Positions 7,690 to 13,587 of a stretch of DNA of 16,187 nt are shown piece after piece; position 1 is the first letter of the stretch; each line of letters begins with the position of its first letter. The DNA is taken from the NCBI GenBank assembly GCA_002292325.1, contig DBBR01000098.1, forward strand, positions 1 through 16,187, written 5' to 3'. The notes beneath the pieces are model-generated. The model did not search any database. It was not told the origin of the DNA and worked only from the letters and a program-made list of their open reading frames with translations. The stretch comes from Flavobacteriales bacterium UBA979. GTDB lineage: Bacteria > Bacteroidota > Bacteroidia > Flavobacteriales_D > Sanyastnellaceae. A program made the position numbers and the translations under genes.

Positions 7690-9198
7690 TCACTGCCCTT
7701 CACTTCGACCCGAGGTTCTGCCTTCATCTGCAGGGGCCGGCGCAACGTGGACGTTCAAAATCCGATGAGCTTCCGAGCGCACTGCTGCGGACTTTTTATG
7801 GGCCCAAAGCTTTTGGCGAGCTGATCGTGCTGCATTGGCCACCGATACAATGGGCTCAGGGTAGTCCACATCGAACGCATTCCAAAGCCGTTCCATCGGT
7901 GCCTGTTCCCAAGGAGCGTGAATCACATCATTGGACAACGATGCAATTTCAGGAACCCATCGCCGGATGAAATCTCCATCTGGGTCCCGTTCCTGCCCCT
8001 GTTTGACCGGGTTGTATATCCTCAGGGTGTTGATCCCCGTAACACCAGCTTGCATTTGAAATTGGCTGTAATGAATGCCCGGCTCAAAATCGAGAAAGCA
8101 CCGAGCTAAATGCTCCACACCAGCTTGCCAAGGGTGGTCGAGGTGATGGGTCAAAAAGCTAACCAACATCGCCCGCATCCGAAAATTCAAGTACCCTGTC
8201 TCTATTACGCAACGCATGCAAGCGTCAACAAGGGGTACACCGGTCTGGCCATGCTTCCAAGCCTCGAGGTGTTCAGGGACTCCGTTGTATGGGAAATCTA
8301 GATAGCCTCGGTTGACCGATTCAAATTCCATGCGCGATTCAGATTCAAATTTCTGAATGAAATGGCCTTGCCATCGCAGCCGACTGCCAAAAGCTCGCAA
8401 ATCCATTTGAGCCTTTGGAACATCGGCTTGACGATACGCCTGAAACACTTGACGCATGCTCAGGTTACCCCACGCTAAATAGGGAGACAATCTACTGCAC
8501 GACTTCCGGCTTGCCGCTGGCTGACCAATCTGACGTCGGTAGCCCTTCACACGGCCCGCAAAAAAAGACTGCATGTAACGGTGAGCTTCTCCCTCACCAC
8601 CTTTTTGAAATGGTCCATCCCCTCCGGGATCCGAAAGATGCCCAACAGCTGGCGCTTCATTTATCTGCCATCCATCCGGCCAAACCATGTCAGATTGAAC
8701 CAACGAATTCTTCGGATGCGGCCGATCCAATGGGGCGTGCATCGTCCTGTGCCAATCATCTTTCCACGTTCGACGGTTCTTCAGTCCACGTCCAACGGCT
8801 TGCTGAGGCGATTCATTCCATGCCACACCTTTCTCTTTGCACCAACCAGCCAAAGCCTGATCACGCTTGAAGGTATGCAGCAAACCCGTTTCTTCATGGC
8901 TCCAAATGCAATTCAATCCAACACTTTGCTGTAACCAAGAAAACACGACTTCAGCTTCGGCAAAAAGCGCCGCCGTTTCGACAGGCCACTTCAGTTCATG
9001 TACTTCTCGTTCCAATTCTATCCAGGATTGCCAGCGGAATTTTAGGTGCCGTTCACTTGTAGTAGGGTGCTCCAAATCTGAAGGCTCAAATAAATGGAGT
9101 AACAACACGCGCCCTCCTCGCTCCAAAGCTTGCTTCAGTGGAGCATGATCACGGATGCGCAAGTCACGCTTAAACCAAACAATATCCATGGGAACCAT
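7690..9198 (-). CDS. Cryptochrome/DNA photolyase family flavoprotein
   Basis: A 502-residue protein with the two domains of the family. The N-terminal antenna Rossmann domain starts [18 protein letters not shown]. The C-terminal FAD-binding domain contains [21 protein letters not shown] (334-342), [12 protein letters not shown], and [10 protein letters not shown] then [10 protein letters not shown]. Asn396 in IYNP matches the Asn near flavin N5 of CPD photolyases. Where E. coli photolyase has WREF with its substrate Glu, this protein has WQGHF (from Trp276). The GYLNFRMR and [10 protein letters not shown] forms mark a subgroup common in marine Bacteroidota and cyanobacteria. Light-driven repair of UV damage is the likely role, with lesion preference uncertain. 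The start may be ATG 9198 or the in-frame ATG at 9189. Confidence 0.88.
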   Translation of the reverse strand: MVPMDIVWFKRDLRIRDHAPLKQALERGGRVLLLHLFEPSDLEHPTTSERHLKFRWQSWIELEREVHELKWPVETAALFAEAEVVFSWLQQSVGLNCIWSHEETGLLHTFKRDQALAGWCKEKGVAWNESPQQAVGRGLKNRRTWKDDWHRTMHAPLDRPHPKNSLVQSDMVWPDGWQINEAPAVGHLSDPGGDGPFQKGGEGEAHRYMQSFFAGRVKGYRRQIGQPAASRKSCSRLSPYLAWGNLSMRQVFQAYRQADVPKAQMDLRAFGSRLRWQGHFIQKFESESRMEFESVNRGYLDFPYNGVPEHLEAWKHGQTGVPLVDACMRCVIETGYLNFRMRAMLVSFLTHHLDHPWQAGVEHLARCFLDFEPGIHYSQFQMQAGVTGINTLRIYNPVKQGQERDPDGDFIRRWVPEIASLSNDVIHAPWEQAPMERLWNAFDVDYPEPIVSVANAARSARQKLWAHKKSAAVRSEAHRILNVHVAPAPADEGRTSGRSEGQ

Positions 9199-9249
9199 AC
9201 TCTATAAACAATGCCACCTAATGCGAGTTCAATGTCAACGCTCCCTATT

Positions 9250-9263
9250 AATTCGATCGAATT
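9250..9263. promoter_or_regulatory. Perfect palindrome AATTCGATCGAATT
   Basis: A 14-bp perfect dyad lies 66 bp upstream of the precursor peptide start and 52 bp upstream of the photolyase start. About one such palindrome is expected by chance in a window of this size. Its place in a divergent promoter region next to a second dyad makes an operator role plausible but unproven. Confidence 0.35.
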
Positions 9264-9295
9264 CCTTTTTACTCGGGTGCATATTTAACAATACC

Positions 9296-9312
9296 TTGTT
9301 ACATTGCAACAA
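9296..9312. promoter_or_regulatory. Near-perfect palindrome TTGTTACATTGCAACAA
   Basis: A 17-bp dyad with a central T and one mismatched pair out of eight. It ends 17 bases before the precursor peptide start, where a repressor could block transcription or where the transcript could fold over the leader. No known regulator site is matched. Confidence 0.4.
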
Positions 9313-9329
9313 AGACAAACATCACAAGT

Positions 9330-9527
9330 ATGGAACCTCTCATTCATAAACTCGCCAAGAAAAACGCCATGCCAAGCCGACTTTTGGAGACAGAACAAAA
9401 AATCATCTACGATCCAAAGAGCATGACCAGTGATTTCTTGAGTCTTGGAGAAAGCAGCACATCGTGTGCGAAGAAAACAGATGGTACTGAGCCGAAAAAC
9501 GAGGCAGACCAAGTAATGGACGATTAA
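9330..9527 (+). CDS. Putative graspetide (RiPP) precursor peptide
   Basis: A 65-residue peptide, first in a plus-strand operon with an ATP-grasp peptide maturase. The N-terminal part (about 1-40) looks like a leader. It is basic at the start (KLAKK), then has MPSRLLETEQ (14-23), which faintly recalls the PFFARFLE recognition helix of microviridin leaders, then YDPKSMTSDFLSLG. The last 25 residues hold clustered Ser/Thr/Lys (Ser42, Ser43, Thr44, Ser45, Lys48, Lys49, Thr50, Thr53, Lys56). These are followed by, and partly interleaved with, acids (Asp51, Glu54, Glu58, Asp60, Asp64, Asp65). That donor-then-acid order is what graspetide ester and lactam crosslinks use. The microviridin core TxKYPSD is absent, as is a Gly-Gly cut site. 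The assignment rests on size, position and composition. Confidence 0.65.
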   Translation: MEPLIHKLAKKNAMPSRLLETEQKIIYDPKSMTSDFLSLGESSTSCAKKTDGTEPKNEADQVMDD

Positions 9528-9537
9528 TATCAGAATT

Positions 9538-9966
9538 ATGCAGTCAATATTTAGTACATACCCGATTGAATCCGCATCCAAGCACGATGCGGTCATTTAC
9601 ATAAAATGCTTGAAATTTCTTGCGGAATCGGACGGACTTCATCACAGTGAAGAAAAGTTTTTGAAAGATTTTATTGCTCGAAGGGATTGGCCAAGCGATG
9701 TTTGGACACTGGCTTGCGAAGCGCCGATTTCGAGTATTGATGGCCTTAATCTGACAGATGCCCATCGATTGATCTTCGGTCCATATCTCATCCGTGATCT
9801 TTACCTCATAGCCCTTGTTCATGATGGAATTTCCGACAGCGAACAAGCTGCGATTTCTTCCGTTGCCAACAAATTAGGCATAGGTCAGGAAGCTTGCCTT
9901 AAAATTCGGTCAGCAACAGAATGTCAATTGGATGCTCTCAAACTTTGGGGGCAGTGCGTGGCTTGA
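9538..9966 (+). CDS. TerB-like helical protein in the RiPP-like operon
   Basis: A 142-residue all-helical, acidic, cytosolic protein. It holds two copies of an acidic DGxxxxE element followed by an amphipathic helix: SDGLHHSEEKFLKDF (Asp32, Gly33, Glu38) and HDGISDSEQAAISSVANKLGI (Asp96, Gly97, Glu102). This duplicated arrangement is typical of TerB-like (tellurite-resistance TerB/DjlA-central) domains, whose acids may bind metal. No other ter gene is present, so tellurite resistance is not implied. It lies 10 bp after the precursor gene and 3 bp before the ATP-grasp start, so it is almost certainly co-translated with both. I infer an accessory role such as binding the precursor or maturase; nothing in the sequence proves it. 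Confidence 0.65.
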   Translation: MQSIFSTYPIESASKHDAVIYIKCLKFLAESDGLHHSEEKFLKDFIARRDWPSDVWTLACEAPISSIDGLNLTDAHRLIFGPYLIRDLYLIALVHDGISDSEQAAISSVANKLGIGQEACLKIRSATECQLDALKLWGQCVA

Positions 9967-9969
9967 TCC

Positions 9970-10935
9970 TTGAAAGACATTCTTATAGTCACCAATTCGG
10001 CTGATCCTCATGCAGATGCGGTGATCTCTCGTTTTGTTGAAACCAACCGGATACTCCGCCTGAATACGGAGGGGATTTTGAGCGATTGGGATTTTGATTT
10101 TGATGGCTCTGAGTGTTTTATTTCTGATCCATTAGGAGGGAAAATCAACACAAAAGACATCGCTGCTGTTTGGTATCGCCGCCCTGAGAAACCAGTCGTT
10201 CAAGAAAGCATGCATGAAGATTTGGCTCATGTCAAAATCGATGAAGCATGGCATGGACTTTACCACGTACTACACTCGGTCTCAGATTCTTCCTGGATGG
10301 GGCATCCTTTGAGAGATAAGCGGGCCTCTTCTCGTGTAGCACAGCTGCAAATAGCGAAGTCAATCGGGTTCAATATTCCACCAACTTGCATTTCAAGAAA
10401 AGCACAGGAAATAAGAACTTTTGCAGGAGCTTTCGATGATGTCGTTGTCAAGCCCCTTGGAAACAAAGGCATAACCAGCGAAGCCCTCTGGATTCCGTAT
10501 TTCAGCGAGCGCATCTCCAGTTCCATCCTATTGGAGGAATCGGATGCAATTCTCGGATCGACATTCAATTACCTCCAAGCATATATTCCCAAACGACGTG
10601 AATGGAGAATCACCGTGGTGGGCAGAGAAGTGTTTCCATGCACATTAGATACTCAGAATGCATCGGGTGCTGAATCGGATTGGCGAAGGGTAAGCCACGA
10701 TGTTATCAAGCATCAGGCGGGCATTCTGCCAAAGGGTATGGCTTCTAAATTATTCCTGTTTATGGATCACTTTGACCTGCCCTTTGGTGCATTTGATTTC
10801 ATCGAAACAGACCAAGGAGACTTTTATTTTTTAGAATGCAATGCAAACGGACAATGGCTGTGGATTGAGGAGCACACGGGCATGCCCATTGCTCAGTCCA
10901 TCGCAGATTGGCTCGAGGATTCCAGCAACAGATGA
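9970..10935 (+). CDS. MvdC/MvdD-family ATP-grasp ribosomal peptide maturase
   Basis: This 321-residue enzyme should activate Asp/Glu side chains as acyl-phosphates and join them to Ser/Thr/Lys of a precursor, forming omega-esters or amides. The N-terminus KDILIVTNSADPHADAVI and the segment VWYRRP (67-72) are typical of the MvdC/MvdD pre-ATP-grasp domain. The ATP-grasp core shows VVVKPLGNKG (Lys161), YIPKRREWRITVVGREVFP and LECNANGQWLWIEEHTG (288 onward), which holds the Mg-binding Glu289 and Asn291. The start is TTG 9970: the stop codon of the upstream gene is in the same frame 3 bases before, and the family N-terminus begins exactly here. The stop overlaps the next gene's start (ATGA). It is the only maturase here, whereas microviridin loci use two. 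Confidence 0.88.
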   Translation: MKDILIVTNSADPHADAVISRFVETNRILRLNTEGILSDWDFDFDGSECFISDPLGGKINTKDIAAVWYRRPEKPVVQESMHEDLAHVKIDEAWHGLYHVLHSVSDSSWMGHPLRDKRASSRVAQLQIAKSIGFNIPPTCISRKAQEIRTFAGAFDDVVVKPLGNKGITSEALWIPYFSERISSSILLEESDAILGSTFNYLQAYIPKRREWRITVVGREVFPCTLDTQNASGAESDWRRVSHDVIKHQAGILPKGMASKLFLFMDHFDLPFGAFDFIETDQGDFYFLECNANGQWLWIEEHTGMPIAQSIADWLEDSSNR

Positions 10936-11891
10936 TTGACGTGGACAAAACCCTAACCCTTCCGGGCCACGACTATTCACTTCATCCCATAAAAGAGTTG
11001 GAACTTGACCTGTTCACGGCGACCATTCCTCTCGGCGGGTTTAACCAAATGTTTACTACCGAGATCGTCGACATTCAGGAGGCTCATGATATTCTCAGTC
11101 AAACATGGGCGCAACACTGGGTACTCCTGGATGCACATAATCGACCTTGTGGACTGATTCGAATGCTTCCTGAATTGAGCGGTGGAGTGAGCCTACACGG
11201 CATGGGTTGGACACCCGACGGCAGCACACCTTTCAAAGCCCAGCGCGCTTATTCCTTATGTTGGATTTATTTCCATGCGCACTTATTGAAAGCTCACAAC
11301 GTGTTGTACAGTTCGACCAACCGCTCGAACACGAGAGCCCTGAAAGCCCTGAGCTCAACGGGATATCAACCCATCAGGACAAGCCAGCTTACCTCGGGAA
11401 CTCAAATTCACCTCGAACTAAATCGCTCGCGATTCGAATCCATTTGGGGAAAACTCGAACTCGAACTTTCCGACTCTCCGAAAATTTCATGGACGATCGC
11501 TGCAAGCCATCCTGAGCATTTTGTAAACACTTCAGCTCATGCAGTCCCCGTTCCTTGGTCACCAGAAGCAAAGAAAAAGCTGAAGGAATCTACAGAAGCT
11601 CACTGGAGCATGCTTCTGCCATCGCCGCAGCGAGTCAAAATCATCGCCCACAACCAATGCATCGGTGAATTGACCATGGCCAAACCGAGAAAAGACCTGT
11701 TTCATGCCATCTGGCACCCCATGACTGATTGGACAAATGCCCAGTTCTTGGCAAGAATCATACATACGCTTCTAACTTCTGGCAGTACCCTTGCCTTGGA
11801 CTCCGATTGCCAAAATTGGCAAATCATGATGAATAGCATGGCGCGATTTATGGGACATGGACCCCAAGGCCAAAAACTTTGGCAAATCTAA
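10932..11891 (+). CDS. GNAT-type acetyltransferase-like protein, possibly tandem
   Basis: A 319-residue cytosolic protein starting at ATG 10932, which overlaps the ATP-grasp stop as ATGA and implies translational coupling. An in-frame ATG at 10908 lies inside the maturase gene and is less likely. Residues 15-155 follow the GNAT pattern: WVLLDAHNRPCGLIRMLPEL as paired strands, the helix SLCWIYFHAHLLKAHN, and the terminal motif STNRSNTRALKALSSTGYQP (128-147). The second half repeats the order weakly (VKIIAHNQCIGELTMAKP, then a helix, then LDSDCQNWQIMMNSMARFMGHG near 289-310), suggesting a degenerate second GNAT unit. Microviridin loci use a GNAT (MdnD) to acetylate the peptide N-terminus, so a similar tailoring role is inferred. 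The acetyl-CoA loop RxxGxG/A is not clearly present. Confidence 0.55.
   Translation: MIDVDKTLTLPGHDYSLHPIKELELDLFTATIPLGGFNQMFTTEIVDIQEAHDILSQTWAQHWVLLDAHNRPCGLIRMLPELSGGVSLHGMGWTPDGSTPFKAQRAYSLCWIYFHAHLLKAHNVLYSSTNRSNTRALKALSSTGYQPIRTSQLTSGTQIHLELNRSRFESIWGKLELELSDSPKISWTIAASHPEHFVNTSAHAVPVPWSPEAKKKLKESTEAHWSMLLPSPQRVKIIAHNQCIGELTMAKPRKDLFHAIWHPMTDWTNAQFLARIIHTLLTSGSTLALDSDCQNWQIMMNSMARFMGHGPQGQKLWQI
11869..11883 (+). other. Short hairpin at the end of the GNAT-like gene
   Basis: Perfect arms GCCAAA and TTTGGC flank a 3-base loop across the last codons of the GNAT-like gene. No U-run follows, so this is not a standard terminator. A similar small dyad, GCCAAAATTGGC, lies at 11809-11820, and both are followed by AAATC. 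Confidence 0.25.
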
Positions 11892-11966
11892 AAGATCTCT
11901 CATCCGTCAAGCGCTCGTCAGTATTTTGTTCAGGTGATTTCTTCTAGCAAAAAATTGCGATATTTG

Positions 11967-11978
11967 AAAAAAAAAAAA
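11967..11978 (+). repeat. Poly-A run abutting a start codon
   Basis: Twelve consecutive A residues end in the A of the start codon at 11978. A-rich leaders are common in Bacteroidota translation initiation. The run may also vary in length by slippage, which would change leader spacing but not the reading frame. Confidence 0.6.
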
Positions 11979-12778
11979 TGACACAACATTTCAAAGGGAA
12001 TTTCGGAGAATTAGAATTCAACGTGAATGGAAATGAAGCAACGGGATCGTACCAGAAAAATGGCACGCTCCAAGGGCAATATGCAGACGGACAATTCGAA
12101 GGAACATGGACCAACATGGGAATGGAGGGACGCATTGCGTTTACAATTGCTGATGGTCATTTGAAAGGAACTTGGAAAAAAGGACTCGAGCCCGGAGCGA
12201 TGCGTGGAAAGTGGTTTGGCGATTTGGTCTCCGATCCAAGTGAAAGAGAGAAAATCGGTTTCGTTGTTCCCACGGAAGAAACGTCAGAAACCGCGACTCC
12301 ACAGCAAGATGAAAGTTCTGAAACACAAATGATTCCTGATTTCCCAAGCATAGAATACAGTGAACATAACATCCTTGCCTGTTCAATTGCGGCCCTAACC
12401 AGGCACATGATTGTAGCGGATAGAGTGGTGACCGATAATGAAGCCGCTTGGATGCAAGATGTGCTTGAACACTATGATGCGCAAGGAATTCCAGTTCGAA
12501 GCGTTTGGGATGAAATAGACGACCGTATGCAAATTTTGGAAAGCATAGGTGCGCACGCTGGAGTTTTAGAGCGCAGTGCGGAAATCATCAAAGTCGGACT
12601 CGACGATACGGAAAAGAACTTTTTGTTGAATGCATTTCAAAACATCGTAGCCCAAGATGATGTCGTGACGTACGAAGAATTCCAAGGGTTGAGTTTCACA
12701 CTCGAGCAATGGTATCCTGGAAAAACGGACCAGATGATTGAGAACTTCAAAAAATCGGGAATTCGATTGGATTTTTGA
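11978..12778 (+). CDS. Beta-repeat plus TerB-like protein A of the cluster
   Basis: A 266-residue protein without signal peptide or membrane segment. Residues 1-80 form a Gly/Trp-rich strand domain with repeating GxY/GxW units (GSYQKNGTLQGQYADGQFEG, GTWTNMGMEG, GTWKKGLEPGAMRGKW), reminiscent of MORN or small beta-barrel repeats. A Ser/Thr/Glu/Gln-rich linker (about 95-120) leads to a helical C-terminal part with TerB-like acidic elements at 147-162 (ADRVVTDNEAAWM) and 225-242 (AQDDVVTYEEFQGL). It is preceded by an 86-bp gap after the GNAT-like gene and by a 12-base A run. Its stop shares one base with the start of its paralogue. The function is unknown. Sharing a TerB-like fold with the gene at 9538 supports belonging to the same system. 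Confidence 0.65.
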   Translation: MTQHFKGNFGELEFNVNGNEATGSYQKNGTLQGQYADGQFEGTWTNMGMEGRIAFTIADGHLKGTWKKGLEPGAMRGKWFGDLVSDPSEREKIGFVVPTEETSETATPQQDESSETQMIPDFPSIEYSEHNILACSIAALTRHMIVADRVVTDNEAAWMQDVLEHYDAQGIPVRSVWDEIDDRMQILESIGAHAGVLERSAEIIKVGLDDTEKNFLLNAFQNIVAQDDVVTYEEFQGLSFTLEQWYPGKTDQMIENFKKSGIRLDF

Positions 12779-13587
12779 TGGCCAAACCCCGAAATTTTCA
12801 TGGTAATTTTGGCCTTCTTCAGTTGGTAGAAAACGGATCGGACGTAAAGGGAGAATACCAACAAGGTGGGACAATCGAAGGGGTAAACAAAAGCGGAGTT
12901 TATCATTGCACCTGGAAGAATAAAGGCGAGCAAGGTCTCCTTAAATTTGAAATTATCAATGGGGTCCTTACTGGAAGCTGGAAGCGAGGCCTGGAGGCAG
13001 GAACCATGCGTGGAAAATGGCATGGAGAAGAGCATCAGCCTGAAACATCCTGGACCATCATTCATGATATAGGAACTTTTTATGTCTTTTTCGGCAACTT
13101 GGCCGCAAATGCGGCAACAGCTGCTGAGAATGGATTTGTGAATGAACATATCCGGAAATGGGAGTTTGAAGCGAAGGATGAACGCTATTCATTCCTTGAT
13201 TTTTCAGCCGATGAAAAAGATGCTTTTTTCAATGACGTCTACAATGCCTTGTATGTAGATGAAACTGGTCAACCCTCGAAAAGTCCCTTCACACAGCTCG
13301 ACATTTCACATGCGAATCTGTGCGAATATTACAACGAGGGCATCTTCATCGATCGTTGCGTTCAGACCCTCTTTTTTACCCTCTTCAACTTATGTAAAAT
13401 TGATGGCCTGACTCATGAACAAGAGCATCAGCTCAGTTGGTACATCGCTCAATGGAAGCCCGCTTGTCCGAAATTGGAGTCAATTGAAGACTTGTTGCAG
13501 TTGCTCAAAATTCAAGGGGAACTCGGGAGCATTCTGCCGGACTTGCCCTCTGATGCGGATTCAATCGGAGATAATGATCCGCTGTAA
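12778..13587 (+). CDS. Beta-repeat plus TerB-like protein B, paralogue of A
   Basis: A 269-residue cytosolic protein starting at ATG 12778 (TGATG junction with gene A). A TTG three bases earlier is also in frame but inferior. Residues 1-83 align with gene A's first 80: NFHGNFG, GEYQQGGTIEG, CTWKNKGEQG, GSWKRGLEAGTMRGKWHG. The DNA is also visibly similar around 12169-12221 and 12972-13024, so the pair arose by duplication. The C-terminal part differs from A. It is aromatic-rich (TFYVFFGNLAAN; YYNEGIFIDRCVQTLFFTLF) and carries one clear TerB-like element, KIDGLTHEQEHQLSWYIAQW (207-226), ending in an acidic tail (DADSIGDNDPL). Its last 27 bases overlap the convergent hydrolase gene. The function is unknown. 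A partner-specific role alongside A is inferred. Confidence 0.65.
   Translation: MAKPRNFHGNFGLLQLVENGSDVKGEYQQGGTIEGVNKSGVYHCTWKNKGEQGLLKFEIINGVLTGSWKRGLEAGTMRGKWHGEEHQPETSWTIIHDIGTFYVFFGNLAANAATAAENGFVNEHIRKWEFEAKDERYSFLDFSADEKDAFFNDVYNALYVDETGQPSKSPFTQLDISHANLCEYYNEGIFIDRCVQTLFFTLFNLCKIDGLTHEQEHQLSWYIAQWKPACPKLESIEDLLQLLKIQGELGSILPDLPSDADSIGDNDPL

Larger units (their letters stand above)
9199..9329. promoter_or_regulatory. Divergent control region between photolyase and the RiPP-like cluster
   Basis: These 131 bp separate the photolyase start from the precursor peptide start. They contain a perfect 14-bp palindrome and a near-perfect 17-bp palindrome, annotated separately. No clear -33/-7 promoter was identified on either strand. 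A 25-codon frame from 9211 to 9288 has no visible homology and was not called. Confidence 0.45.

Noticed and set aside
9211..9288. 25-codon plus-strand frame in the photolyase/precursor gap as a second precursor peptide
   Set aside because: No leader-like part, few acidic residues, no ribosome binding site, and it spans the perfect palindrome at 9250. Chance is the simpler explanation.
11869..11891. Rho-independent terminator at the end of the GNAT-like gene
   Set aside because: The stem is only 6 bp and is not followed by a U-run, so at most it is an attenuating hairpin.
12775..12777. TTG start for protein B
   Set aside because: The next codon is ATG 12778, which overlaps the upstream stop as TGATG, a standard coupled start.
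9538..13587. Tellurite-resistance (ter) operon
   Set aside because: Only TerB-like folds are present. There is no TerC, TerD/E or TerZ-like gene, and the operon is centred on a peptide maturase.
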